Origin: Albibacterium sp035514885
GTDB taxonomy: Bacteria > Bacteroidota > Bacteroidia > Sphingobacteriales > Sphingobacteriaceae
DNA: 64,000 nucleotides
Assembly (NCBI RefSeq): GCF_035514885.1
Contig: NZ_DATJCH010000026.1
Span: 1 to 64,000 of the forward strand
Direction: 5' to 3'
This document shows positions 18,511 to 27,506 of the stretch, in pieces. Below the pieces are notes generated by a model. It worked only from the letters and a program-made list of their open reading frames with translations. It was not told the DNA's origin and searched no databases. Both the position numbers and the translations under genes were made by a program. The first letter of the stretch is position 1. Every line of letters begins with the position of its first letter.

Positions 18511-19467
18511 ATGAAAATAACGGAACACATTAAAAGCGCTCAAGGAAAAGCTTTATTCTCTTTTGAATTACTTCCACCTGTTAAAGGCCAAAGTATAAAG
18601 CATATCTATGATACAATTGATCCGCTAATGGAGTTTAACCCTCCCTTTATTGATGTAACTTACCATCGTGAAGATTATATTTACAAAGAACAACCTGGAG
18701 GTTTGCTGCAAAAAATCGCCTATCGTAAGCGCCCAGGAACGGTTGCTATTTGTGCTGCCATCATGAACAGATATAAGGTAGACGCGGTACCACATCTTAT
18801 TTGTGGAGGTTTTACCAAGGAAGAAACTGAGAACGCGCTTATTGATTTACAATTTTTAGGAATCGATAATGTATTGGTGCTTCGTGGAGATGCACGCCAA
18901 ACCGAGAATGCATTTTATCCTACGCCAGGTGGACATGCATATGCTTCTGATCTATTGGAACATGTAGTAGACATGAATCAAGGAAAATACTTACACGACG
19001 CCATTGATATTACAGATCAAAGTACCTTCTGTATCGGTGTTGCAGGATATCCGGAGAAGCATTTCGAAGCTCCAAATTTAGAAACCGACTTTAAATACCT
19101 CAAGAAGAAGGTTGATTTAGGAGCTAATTTTATTGTGACGCAAATGTTTTTCGACAATAGAAAATATTTGGAATTTGTTAAAAGATGTAAAGAGTATGAT
19201 ATTCATGTGCCAATTATTCCTGGATTAAAACCTATTACGCATTCAAGACAACTTATATCTTTGCCTAAGACTTTTCACATCGATATTCCTGTTGATTTAA
19301 GCGATGCTGTACGTGCATGTAAATCCGAATCAGATGTTAAAGAAGTTGGTATTGAATGGCTAATAGCTCAAAGCAAAGAATTGATTGAAATAGGTGCACC
19401 GGTTCTCCATTATTATACCATGGGAAATGCTGAACCTACCAAACGAATTGCTGAAGCCGTATTTTAA
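18511..19467 (+). CDS. metF: 5,10-methylenetetrahydrofolate reductase
   Basis: 318 aa, the usual bacterial length. N-terminal FSFELLPPVKG carries the family glutamate, and a TIM-barrel flavoprotein pattern follows (DVTYHRED, LRGDAR, IGVAGYPEKH, TQMFFDN, PIIPGLKPI). It reduces methylene-THF to methyl-THF, the MetH methyl donor. It starts 15 bp after metH and should share the riboswitch-controlled transcript. Confidence 0.96.
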   Translation: MKITEHIKSAQGKALFSFELLPPVKGQSIKHIYDTIDPLMEFNPPFIDVTYHREDYIYKEQPGGLLQKIAYRKRPGTVAICAAIMNRYKVDAVPHLICGGFTKEETENALIDLQFLGIDNVLVLRGDARQTENAFYPTPGGHAYASDLLEHVVDMNQGKYLHDAIDITDQSTFCIGVAGYPEKHFEAPNLETDFKYLKKKVDLGANFIVTQMFFDNRKYLEFVKRCKEYDIHVPIIPGLKPITHSRQLISLPKTFHIDIPVDLSDAVRACKSESDVKEVGIEWLIAQSKELIEIGAPVLHYYTMGNAEPTKRIAEAVF

Positions 19468-19478
19468 AGAATTTATAA

Positions 19479-20567
19479 ATGGAGATAGCAACCGAAAGAA
19501 TCGCGGAAAAGAAATTACGAGAATTTACGCAAGATGTATTTTTGTCAATAGGCTGTAGTAAGAGTGATGCTGAGCTGGCGGCAGATGTTTTGCTTAAGGC
19601 AGATTTACGTGGAATTGATTCACATGGTGTCGCAAGGCTTACTGGCTATGTTCGTTTATGGGATAAGAAACGAATTAACCCGACTCCTCAGATTAAAATT
19701 ATTCACGAAACTCCTAGTACGGCTACCATAGATGGGGATGCCGGACTAGGTTTGGTTGTTGCGCCTTTTGCTATGAAAATAGCTCTTGAAAAGGCGGAGA
19801 AATGTGGTTCAGGGTGGATTGCTATTAAAAACTCGAATCATTTCGGAATTGCAGGATACCACGCACTAATGGCTGTCGAAAAGGAAATGATTGGAATGGC
19901 AATGACCAATGCGAGTCCACTGGTTACTCCAACTTTCTCAAAAGAAAGAATGTTGGGAACAAACCCTATTTGCTATACTTTTCCTGCCGGAGAATTCCCT
20001 CCGATTGTAGTGGATATGGCAACTTCGACGGCAGCCAATGGCAAACTGGAAGTTGCTAAAAGGAAGAATCAACCGATTCCAAATGGATGGGCTCAAGATG
20101 TAGACGGAAAACCATCCGTAGATCCAGGTGTGGTTACACAAGGGGGCTCTCTCCTACCTCTTGGTGGTGATAGGGATCATGGCAGTCATAAGGGTTATGG
20201 ATTAAGTGCTTCTGTAGATATTTTCTCTGCAGTATTATCTGGGGCTAACTATGGTCCTTGGGCTCCTCCTTTTGTTGCGTATTTAAATCCGCTGAATAAT
20301 CTTCCAGGAGATGGGTTAGGACATTTTTTGGGAGCCTGGCGTGTAGATGCTTTTCGCCCTATTGAAGATTATAAAAAAAATATAGATCAATGGATAGCGA
20401 GGTTTAAAGTTGCGGAAAGAATTGATGAATCGCAACCGGTAATTATTCCTGGCGAACCTGAGTATGAAGCTGAACTTATTAACCGAGTAGAAGGAATTCC
20501 TTTGGTTCAATCGGTTAAGGATGATTTAAACACCTTAGCGGTGAGGTTTGGTATTGAAGCTTTGTAA
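19479..20567 (+). CDS. Ldh family NAD(P)-dependent 2-hydroxyacid dehydrogenase (malate/L-lactate/ureidoglycolate type)
   Basis: 362 aa, the usual size of the YlbC/YbiC/MDH2 family. Diagnostic motifs: DLRGIDSHGVARL (about 44-56), DGDAGLGLVV, NSNHFGIAGYHA with the catalytic-type His, MTNASP, GTNPICYTFPA and HKGYGLS. The fold is not the common Rossmann lactate dehydrogenase. The substrate (malate, sulfolactate or another 2-hydroxyacid) cannot be settled from sequence. It starts 11 bp after metF and so appears to be under the SAM riboswitch, which hints at a link to C1 or sulfur metabolism. Confidence 0.9.
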   Translation: MEIATERIAEKKLREFTQDVFLSIGCSKSDAELAADVLLKADLRGIDSHGVARLTGYVRLWDKKRINPTPQIKIIHETPSTATIDGDAGLGLVVAPFAMKIALEKAEKCGSGWIAIKNSNHFGIAGYHALMAVEKEMIGMAMTNASPLVTPTFSKERMLGTNPICYTFPAGEFPPIVVDMATSTAANGKLEVAKRKNQPIPNGWAQDVDGKPSVDPGVVTQGGSLLPLGGDRDHGSHKGYGLSASVDIFSAVLSGANYGPWAPPFVAYLNPLNNLPGDGLGHFLGAWRVDAFRPIEDYKKNIDQWIARFKVAERIDESQPVIIPGEPEYEAELINRVEGIPLVQSVKDDLNTLAVRFGIEAL

Positions 20568-20630
20568 AGGTTTCTTGATTATTTAATAGAGATTGGTAAA
20601 CAAGAAAGTCATTATAATGGGGCGCTTGTA

Positions 20631-20702
20631 AAAAAAGGAATTATGTTTTTATTGACTTGTTTTTGGCTACAAAAACTCCATTAAAAATATAATTCCTTTT
20701 TT
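20631..20702. terminator. bidirectional terminator between the Ldh-family gene and lepB
   Basis: Perfect 14-bp inverted repeat AAAAAAGGAATTAT / ATAATTCCTTTTTT (20631-20644, 20689-20702). The 44-nt loop holds a second perfect hairpin, GTTTTTG / CAAAAAC (20659-20665, 20670-20676). A-runs and T-runs on both sides suit termination of both convergent transcripts. Confidence 0.6.
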
Positions 20703-20721
20703 AATCATTCAAAGAGGACTT

Positions 20722-22140
20722 TTAATCAATCCCCATAAAAATTCGATTCCAACGAACTTTATTAAAGAAGGTACCTACTTCATCCAAGCTTAACCAAACA
20801 AATAAGGCTTTACCTACAATGTGATCTTCTGGCACAAAACCCCAAAAGCGAGAATCAGCTGAACTATGACGATTATCTCCCATCATCCAGTAATAGTCCA
20901 TTTTGAAGGTATAGCTATCTGCTTTCTCAGAATTAATATAATACCCATCATCACGCTTTTCAAAAGTATTGCCTTCATAAACGCTTATTAAACGTTCGTA
21001 AAGTGGGACATTAACACTATCCAGTTCAATAGTCCAGCCCTTTTTAGGAACTATAATAGGACCAAAATTATCAACATTCCAGGGGAAAGCCTCAGTATGT
21101 GGATATATTTGATTATCATACATCCCTGCAGGGGCAATGTTAGGCTTAATAGCTTCCACATTCGCCCATGCAGAAACAGCCTCAGCTTGTTTCTCGGTCA
21201 TGGTAAATATATACTCTGTTTCGGATTGGCGCATTCCTTCTATACGCATATCCAATAAAGTTTGAGGATTTAAATCAGTACCATTTGTTTTAACATAATA
21301 AGATGTTTGACTCTCAGGTGGATTCTCTCCCTTTTTGCCATTGACATAGACTTGTGTATTAACAATACTAAGCGTATCACCAGCAATAGCAAGGCACCGT
21401 TTAATGTAATTCTCGCGCTTATCTACTGGGCGACTTAAAGGTGGATCTGCATCCATGGGGTAATTGAATACAACAACATCGTTCCGTTCTATCTTCTCAA
21501 AACCAGGCAAACGATGATAATCCAGCTTAATTCCTTCCCAGTAGGCTTTTCCTCCTGTAGGAAGTGTATGATGAGAAAAAGGAAAAGCTATAGGAGTCAT
21601 AGGAACACGAGGCCCGTAATTCACTTTACTTACAAAAATAAAATCACCGATTAATAGGCTTTTTTCCATAGATCCGGTTGGGATCATATACGCTTCAATA
21701 AGAAACCCACGAATTAAAGTTGCTGCAACTACAGCAAATATAATTGCATCCGCCCATTCACGGGCAGCATTCTTTTTAAAAGGATATTTTTCTTTAAACT
21801 CCTGAGTAGCCGATTGCCCCCAATAGCTTGTTGTTGTATCCATTCCCCACAAAGGAAATACAACAAAAGGTAATAGAACAGTACCTGCATGATCAAGGAA
21901 ATTTCGCTTTCCAAAGCTTTTAACAAAATCGATATAAAGAGTAATGCCAATAAAGATATTCAGAATGGGGATAATTAGAAGAATTACCCACCAGGACTGG
22001 CGACCTGTTAATTTCGTTATAATATATTCGCGGTAGAATGGAATCAGTGCTTCCCAGCCTGGTCGTCCGGCCTTGATAAACATTTTCCACAATCCAACAT
22101 GGATTAGAACGAGAATAATAAAACAAATGATATAATTCAT
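20722..22140 (-). CDS. lepB: signal peptidase I (large Bacteroidota type)
   Basis: 472 aa, much longer than the 324-aa E. coli enzyme. The first 95 residues form several membrane segments. A further segment (about 130-150) precedes the S26 protease core. The catalytic serine is in PTGSMEKSL (about residue 156) and the general-base lysine in YIKRCLAIAGD (about 247). The terminal box is MMGDNRHSSADSRFWG. An insertion of roughly 130 residues separates these boxes. It cleaves signal peptides of exported proteins at the inner membrane. It lies 22 bp after dapB in the par-dapB-lepB operon. Confidence 0.96.
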   Translation of the reverse strand: MNYIICFIILVLIHVGLWKMFIKAGRPGWEALIPFYREYIITKLTGRQSWWVILLIIPILNIFIGITLYIDFVKSFGKRNFLDHAGTVLLPFVVFPLWGMDTTTSYWGQSATQEFKEKYPFKKNAAREWADAIIFAVVAATLIRGFLIEAYMIPTGSMEKSLLIGDFIFVSKVNYGPRVPMTPIAFPFSHHTLPTGGKAYWEGIKLDYHRLPGFEKIERNDVVVFNYPMDADPPLSRPVDKRENYIKRCLAIAGDTLSIVNTQVYVNGKKGENPPESQTSYYVKTNGTDLNPQTLLDMRIEGMRQSETEYIFTMTEKQAEAVSAWANVEAIKPNIAPAGMYDNQIYPHTEAFPWNVDNFGPIIVPKKGWTIELDSVNVPLYERLISVYEGNTFEKRDDGYYINSEKADSYTFKMDYYWMMGDNRHSSADSRFWGFVPEDHIVGKALFVWLSLDEVGTFFNKVRWNRIFMGID

Positions 22141-22162
22141 TGGATGGTTATTTTGGTTTTAA

Positions 22163-22900
22163 CTAGTCGAATTTAAACATATCTTTCACATTATAGAATC
22201 CAGTTTTATCGTAGAGCCATTCAGCAGCTATAATTGCACCTAAAGCAAATCCGGAGCGGCTATGGGCTGTATGTTTAAATTCGATTTGATCCACTTCAGA
22301 GCTATAAAGAACTGTATGTGTACCAGGAACATCTTCTAATCGGTGAGACTCTATTAGTAATTGATTGCTTTTAGGAATAGTTTCGTCCTCCCCGATAACA
22401 TTATTAATCCAATCAGACTTGCTATCATAATTCTCAATAATACCCTCTGCAATGGTAATTGCAGTTCCACTAGGAGAATCTAACTTTTGAATATGGTGAA
22501 TCTCTTCAACCTGTACTTCATATTGCTTATAAGGGTTCATGGCTTTCGCCAAAAGTTTATTAATATGAAAAAAGATGTTTACCCCAATACTGTAATTTGA
22601 ACCATACATGAGGGTATGGTTATTTGAGATACACTGGTCTTTAATATCATCTAATTTATCATACCATCCAGTAGTTCCTACAACTACCGGAACATTAGCC
22701 TTAAAGCAAAATTCTATATTTTCTAAAACTGCATTTGGTGTGCTGAAATCAATAGCGACATCGGCTTGTTGAAGCTCTTCAACCGTTACTTGATCACGAT
22801 TATTTTCGTCAACTATTAATACAATTTGATGGTTTCTATCGATAGCAAACTTCTCAATGATTTGCCCCATTTTACCATAGCCTATTAATGCGATGTTCAT
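22163..22900 (-). CDS. dapB: 4-hydroxy-tetrahydrodipicolinate reductase
   Basis: 245 aa, the short form typical of Bacteroidota. NAD(P)-binding IGYGKMGQ (6-13), VVVGTTGWYD, YGSNYSIGVN and the substrate motif EEIHHIQKLDSPSGTA (about 132-147) are present. It catalyses the reduction step leading to diaminopimelate and lysine, needed for peptidoglycan. It is read between the DUF5683 gene (63 bp upstream) and lepB. Confidence 0.97.
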   Translation of the reverse strand: MNIALIGYGKMGQIIEKFAIDRNHQIVLIVDENNRDQVTVEELQQADVAIDFSTPNAVLENIEFCFKANVPVVVGTTGWYDKLDDIKDQCISNNHTLMYGSNYSIGVNIFFHINKLLAKAMNPYKQYEVQVEEIHHIQKLDSPSGTAITIAEGIIENYDSKSDWINNVIGEDETIPKSNQLLIESHRLEDVPGTHTVLYSSEVDQIEFKHTAHSRSGFALGAIIAAEWLYDKTGFYNVKDMFKFD

Positions 22901-22963
22901 CTTCTATTATTGATTGATTTAGATTGCAATATACGATATTATCTTTTTCCGTAAATTAAAAGA

Positions 22964-23653
22964 TCAGTGAATTGTAACAGTCATTTTTAAACCTAAAACT
23001 GGTGTTCTACTTGCAAGCAAGCTCGATGACTGTTCAATTAAAGGATTAATTTTGAAACTCAGATCATCCTCCATATTATAGCGAAACATCATTCCATCAA
23101 CATAAGCATCAATTAAATTCAACGCATAGAGGCCGGCACTCAAAAGAATGGTTAAATCCCGGTTTCTTCTATAAAAATCTTTGGATTGGATGACCCATTC
23201 AGTACTTGCTTTGGCATACTTCTCATTTAAATATTGGTTATTATTGAGTGTGCGAAACTGAGCTTCGGCAAGCATTTCTTTATAACCACTTTGAGCAACA
23301 TCATAGCTAATAATCAAACCAACTACTCCGCCATATATAATGGGCACCTTCCACCAACGATTATTCGTAATCTGGCCCCAACCTGGTATCATTGCAGAAC
23401 GCCGTACAGCAAGTCTAGATCTGTTTTCTAGGGCTAAGCGGGTAGAATCTTTATATATAGCCGGTTCCTGATCTTGATCTGCAATTGCACTTTTATCCAC
23501 ATTTTCATCTGTAGGAACATTGGTAGTATCTTGCATATTTAAGCTATCCACTGAGATTATTTTTATTTCGTTGTGAACAGAATCTGGATTTTGTGCTTGC
23601 GCATATCCGATACAACAAATAATAACGATTAGGAATGCTTTAAAATATCGCAT
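22964..23653 (-). CDS. DUF5683 domain protein, exported
   Basis: 229 aa. A signal peptide (about 1-20, ending AQA) is followed by a low-complexity acidic stretch, then the conserved MIPGWGQITNNRWWKVPIIYGG (about 88-109), a hydrophobic segment and a helical region ending near NLIDAYVDGMM. This fits DUF5683, a family regularly found between parB and dapB in Bacteroidota. Function unknown; envelope location is likely. It begins 3 bp after parB. Confidence 0.88.
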   Translation of the reverse strand: MRYFKAFLIVIICCIGYAQAQNPDSVHNEIKIISVDSLNMQDTTNVPTDENVDKSAIADQDQEPAIYKDSTRLALENRSRLAVRRSAMIPGWGQITNNRWWKVPIIYGGVVGLIISYDVAQSGYKEMLAEAQFRTLNNNQYLNEKYAKASTEWVIQSKDFYRRNRDLTILLSAGLYALNLIDAYVDGMMFRYNMEDDLSFKINPLIEQSSSLLASRTPVLGLKMTVTIH

Positions 23654-23656
23654 TGT

Positions 23657-24577
23657 TTACCAATCTAATAATTCTAAAATCCGGTTAAGATCATCCTCTG
23701 AGTTAAAAGGAATTTGAATGGAACCTTTACTTTTATCAGCAGCTACACTCAGCTTAACGCGTGTAGCAAATTTAGTGGCTAGGTCATCCTCGATTTTCTG
23801 GAATTGGAAAGATCTGGGATGTGCCTTTTTCTTTTGATCTTTACTTTTATCTTCTACATTCTGCTGTAGCAAGCGTACCAGTTCTTCTACTTTTCTTACA
23901 GAAAGACCTTTCTTAATAATCTCCTGATGAATAAATAATTGTTTTTCTACTTCTGCAACATTTACTAAAGCTCTTGCATGGCCCATACTAATTTTGCCAT
24001 CACGAATAGAAGCTTGTATGCTTGGAGGTAGTCTTAACAAGCGAAGATAATTGGTTACTGTAGAGCGATTTTTACTAACCCGATCACCCAACTCTTCCTG
24101 TTTTAGATTGCATTCATCAATCATACGTTGAAAACTCAATGCCACTTCAATTGCATTTAAGTTTTCTCGTTGAATGTTCTCGATCAATGCCATTTCTAAC
24201 ATTTGTTGATCGTTCGCGCTACGTACATAAGCGGGAATTTCAATTAGACCAGCTAACTTCGAGGCTCGTAATCTTCTTTCTCCAGATATAAGCTGATAGG
24301 AATTGTCAGACATTCGGCGTACAGTAATTGGTTGAATAAGTCCTTGTAATCGGATTGATTCAGCTAATTCTTTCAAGGCTTGGCTATCGAACTCAGTTCT
24401 AGGCTGAAACGGATTAACTTCAATGTACTCAATCTTTATAGGGCTTACAGAACCTAGAGACTTATTAATTCTTTCTTCAGGTTCTGGCCTGCTTTGAGGT
24501 TCTCTTCTGATATCCTCATTATCATTTAATAATGCACTTAGTCCTTTTCCTAAACCTGTTTTTCGCTGCTGTGCCAT
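23657..24577 (-). CDS. parB: chromosome partitioning protein ParB
   Basis: 306 aa from the ATG at 24577 (MAQQRKTGLGKGLSALL, the normal ParB start), 1 bp after the parA stop. A longer start at 24604 would overlap parA. The ParB/Noc nuclease-like domain (about 40-130) has the CTP-binding-type GERRLRASKLAG motif; ENIQRENLNAIE and a helix-turn-helix (about 145-200) follow. The C-terminal part is a dimerisation region. It binds parS and loads the partition complex. No convincing parS was found in the window. Confidence 0.96.
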   Translation of the reverse strand: MAQQRKTGLGKGLSALLNDNEDIRREPQSRPEPEERINKSLGSVSPIKIEYIEVNPFQPRTEFDSQALKELAESIRLQGLIQPITVRRMSDNSYQLISGERRLRASKLAGLIEIPAYVRSANDQQMLEMALIENIQRENLNAIEVALSFQRMIDECNLKQEELGDRVSKNRSTVTNYLRLLRLPPSIQASIRDGKISMGHARALVNVAEVEKQLFIHQEIIKKGLSVRKVEELVRLLQQNVEDKSKDQKKKAHPRSFQFQKIEDDLATKFATRVKLSVAADKSKGSIQIPFNSEDDLNRILELLDW

Positions 24578-24578
24578 A

Positions 24579-25376
24579 TTATCTTGTCGTCTTTTGATCC
24601 TCAACCTTCCTCAAACCATTTTTCAATAAAACTTCTCTTGCTAAATTTAAGTAATTGATCGCTCCTTTTGAGTTCGCATCATGCATGATTACAGATACAC
24701 CAAAGCTAGGGGCCTCACTAAGTCGCGTATTTCGTTGAATGATTGTATCAAATACCAAATCTGTAAAGTGAGAACGAACTTCTTCTACTACTTGATTTGA
24801 AAGACGCAGACGCACATCATACATTGTTAATAAGATTCCTTCAATTTCAAGATCTGTATTTAAACGATTTTGTACAATTTTAATTGTATTTAATAGCTTA
24901 CCCAAACCTTCTAATGCAAAATATTCACATTGTACTGGAATAATAACTGAATTAGCGGCAGTTAGTGCATTAATGGTAATCAAACCAAGTGACGGAGAAC
25001 AATCGATAATAATAAAATCATATTGATCCTGAACCTGACTAAGAACGTGTTTCATTTTAAATTCACGATTCTCTAAATTAATCATTTCGATTTCTGCTCC
25101 AACCAAATCGATGTGGGCAGGTAAAAGATCTAAATTAGGAGTATCTGTAGTACAGATTGCCTCCATAGCAGGAACATCATTAATAATGCATTCGTAAATG
25201 CTGGTTTTGATTGTTCTTGGATCATAGCCTATTCCCGAAGTAGAATTAGCCTGCGGATCGGCATCCACCAATAAGGTTCGATATTCTAAGACAGCCAGAC
25301 TCGCTGCTAAGTTGATTGAAGATGTAGTTTTCCCAACTCCGCCTTTTTGATTAGCTAATGCAATAATTTTACCCAT
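24579..25376 (-). CDS. parA: chromosome partitioning ATPase ParA
   Basis: 265 aa. Deviant Walker A KGGVGKTT (about 10-17), LLVDADPQANST (about 36-47) and IIDCSPSLG are the ParA/Soj signatures. It works with ParB to move chromosome origins. It heads the operon parA-parB-DUF5683-dapB-lepB and is divergent from the flavin reductase gene. Confidence 0.97.
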   Translation of the reverse strand: MGKIIALANQKGGVGKTTSSINLAASLAVLEYRTLLVDADPQANSTSGIGYDPRTIKTSIYECIINDVPAMEAICTTDTPNLDLLPAHIDLVGAEIEMINLENREFKMKHVLSQVQDQYDFIIIDCSPSLGLITINALTAANSVIIPVQCEYFALEGLGKLLNTIKIVQNRLNTDLEIEGILLTMYDVRLRLSNQVVEEVRSHFTDLVFDTIIQRNTRLSEAPSFGVSVIMHDANSKGAINYLNLAREVLLKNGLRKVEDQKTTR

Positions 25377-25456
25377 AGATGCAATTTCCTGCTATTATAT
25401 AAACTGCTTAAAGACTAAATCTGTTGTCTTTAATTTAATAAGCAAGCTAATATGTT

Positions 25457-25464
25457 TAACTTTG
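25457..25464 (+). promoter_or_regulatory. candidate -7 element for the NADPH-dependent FMN reductase gene
   Basis: TAACTTTG, an exact TAnnTTTG match, lies inside a 6-bp inverted repeat GCTAAT / ATTAGC (25446-25451, 25469-25474). It is 89 bp upstream of the ATG at 25553. No TTTG at the -33 distance. Confidence 0.35.
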
Positions 25465-25552
25465 CTTTATTAGCAATTATGAAAGGGCTAAGATACGAAA
25501 ATTAAAATTTTAACTTCTTCTCTACACTCTTATATTATCTTTAATTTTACAC

Positions 25553-26074
25553 ATGATTACGATCATCTCTGGTACAAACCGTTTAAATAGCAGCACATTA
25601 AAGCTTTCAAGGTACTATCAAAAACAATTTGCAAAATCTGGAGCAGAAACTACCCTTTTTTCTTTAGAAGACCTACCACCAAATTTAATTGTATCTGATC
25701 TGTATGGAGCCAGAAGCGAAGCATTTAGTAAAATATTAACGATTATTGAGCCCAGTGAGAAAATTGTTTTTGTAATCCCTGAATATAACGGGAGCTTTCC
25801 GGGAGTCTTAAAAACCTTCCTTGATGCAACTAAATACCCAGATAGTTTTCAAGGGAAAAAGGTGGCATTAGTGGGATTATCGAGTGGAAAATATGGCAAT
25901 ATACGTGGTATTGAGCATTTCACAGGTGTTTGTCATTATATGCAAATGCACGTACTCCCTTTAAAAATCCATATCCCCTATATTCGTCAGGAAATAAATG
26001 AACAGGGCGACCTCTATAAAGAGGAAACCCTATTATACACACAAATGCAAATTGAAAACTTCCTGAATTTTTAA
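25553..26074 (+). CDS. NADPH-dependent FMN reductase family protein
   Basis: 173 aa, one flavodoxin-like domain. The phosphate-binding N-terminus ISGTNRLNSSTLKL (4-17) and the PEYNGSFPGVLKTFLDA stretch (about 77-93) are typical of the ArsH/ChrR/AzoR-like NAD(P)H:FMN family. It probably reduces quinones or other small electrophiles in the cytoplasm. The natural substrate is unknown. A single gene, convergent with the M16 operon 4 bp away. Confidence 0.9.
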   Translation: MITIISGTNRLNSSTLKLSRYYQKQFAKSGAETTLFSLEDLPPNLIVSDLYGARSEAFSKILTIIEPSEKIVFVIPEYNGSFPGVLKTFLDATKYPDSFQGKKVALVGLSSGKYGNIRGIEHFTGVCHYMQMHVLPLKIHIPYIRQEINEQGDLYKEETLLYTQMQIENFLNF

Positions 26075-26078
26075 AGAT

Positions 26079-27482
26079 TTACTTAGGATCTCCTTCTACC
26101 GTATAGTTTTTCACTTCCCCAAACTGACCTATCGTATCTTTAAAGGCTTCAGTGTTTCCGACAATGATTAAGTAAGCATTCGCTGGCTTAATATATTTAG
26201 GCGCAATATCATTAAGCGTCTCAGTGGTTACTGCATCCAGATTCTTTAAGTAATTTTTATAGTAATCTTTTGGCAAATCATAGATCTCTGTATTTAATGC
26301 GAAATTAGCTATAGTGGCAGGATTCTCTAAAGACCGCCCGAAACTACCTGTTAGGTAAGCCTTTGCAGCAGCCACTTCTTCTTCCGTAATAGTTTTTTCT
26401 GTAATATTCTTTAATTCATAAAAGAATTGATAAGCAGCACTATCAGTAACTTCCGTGCGAACGCTAGCATCTGCGGCAAAATTGCCACTGATTCTATCAG
26501 GGCTAATACTTGAATAGGCCCCATAGGTGTATCCTTTACTTTCCCGCAGGTTCATAAACAGACGTGAAGATGCTCCGCCACCCAAAATATAAGTTAATAG
26601 TGAGGCGCCAATCCTATCCGGACTATTAAATTGTAATTCTACAGGGTAGGTTATATTTATAACAGACTGAACACTGGCAGGTCTGTCAACTAAAACAACC
26701 TGGTTCTCTGTCGGCACAACAGCCTTTGGCCACTTATGTGTAGGAACCGCTGCCTTTTCCCAGCTTCCAAAATATTTTTTCATCAAGGCTTCAGCTTCGT
26801 TCTTCGTTATATCTCCCACAATGGCCATGTAAGCAATATTTGGCCTAAAATAACTCTTATAATAATTAGCAATATCAGCCACTTCAATAGCATTTACCGT
26901 TATTTCAGTAGCATTCTCACCATAAGGATGATCTTTACCATATAAAACCGCATTACTAACAACCATGCCAATAGAATTTGGATCATCTTTATCAGCGGCT
27001 AAAACAGAAATTGTTTGCTTTTTTAACTTATCCAACTCTTCCTGTGGGAAACTCGGGTTAAATAACACATCTGCGAACAAAGTCAAAAGAGCCTCTTGAT
27101 GTTTCGTCAATGAAGATGCAACAGCCGAGGTAGAGCTAACATTGATACTTGCTCCTATCTGATCAATGGCTTCATCTAGTTGGTCTTTATTCAAACTTTT
27201 GGTTCCACCCATCATTAATGGACCCACCAAACTAGTGTATCCTGCTTTATTACCTTCCAGAATAGGATCACGATCTAATTTCAATGAAAAGGTTACCCGA
27301 GGAAGCTTATGATTCTCTACCACAAAGACTTTAAGGCCGTTCGGCAATGTAAAAGTTTCTGCATCACCGATATTAATAGTTGGTGCTGCTCCTGGTTCTG
27401 GATAATGACTACGATCAACTTGAGCGAAAACGCTATTAAGGGTAAAAAACAGAAGTGTTATATAAATACTTATCGATTTCAT
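26079..27482 (-). CDS. M16 peptidase family protein, zinc motif absent (partner subunit)
   Basis: 467 aa with a signal peptide (about 1-20). Both M16 halves are present, but the HxxEH zinc motif expected near residues 80-90 is replaced by GYTSLVGPLMMGGT, so it is probably not catalytic. It keeps the substrate-gripping RLFMNLRESKGYTYGAYS motif (about 312-329), the typical Arg/Tyr pair of the non-catalytic partner in two-subunit M16B enzymes. It lies 24 bp after the active-type gene, so the two probably form a periplasmic heterodimer. Confidence 0.92.
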   Translation of the reverse strand: MKSISIYITLLFFTLNSVFAQVDRSHYPEPGAAPTINIGDAETFTLPNGLKVFVVENHKLPRVTFSLKLDRDPILEGNKAGYTSLVGPLMMGGTKSLNKDQLDEAIDQIGASINVSSTSAVASSLTKHQEALLTLFADVLFNPSFPQEELDKLKKQTISVLAADKDDPNSIGMVVSNAVLYGKDHPYGENATEITVNAIEVADIANYYKSYFRPNIAYMAIVGDITKNEAEALMKKYFGSWEKAAVPTHKWPKAVVPTENQVVLVDRPASVQSVINITYPVELQFNSPDRIGASLLTYILGGGASSRLFMNLRESKGYTYGAYSSISPDRISGNFAADASVRTEVTDSAAYQFFYELKNITEKTITEEEVAAAKAYLTGSFGRSLENPATIANFALNTEIYDLPKDYYKNYLKNLDAVTTETLNDIAPKYIKPANAYLIIVGNTEAFKDTIGQFGEVKNYTVEGDPK

Positions 27483-27506
27483 TTGTTTTCGTTTTAATTT
27501 TCCTTC

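Noticed and set aside
24578..24604. Longer start for parB
   Set aside because: Overlaps parA; the ATG at 24577 gives the normal ParB N-terminus.
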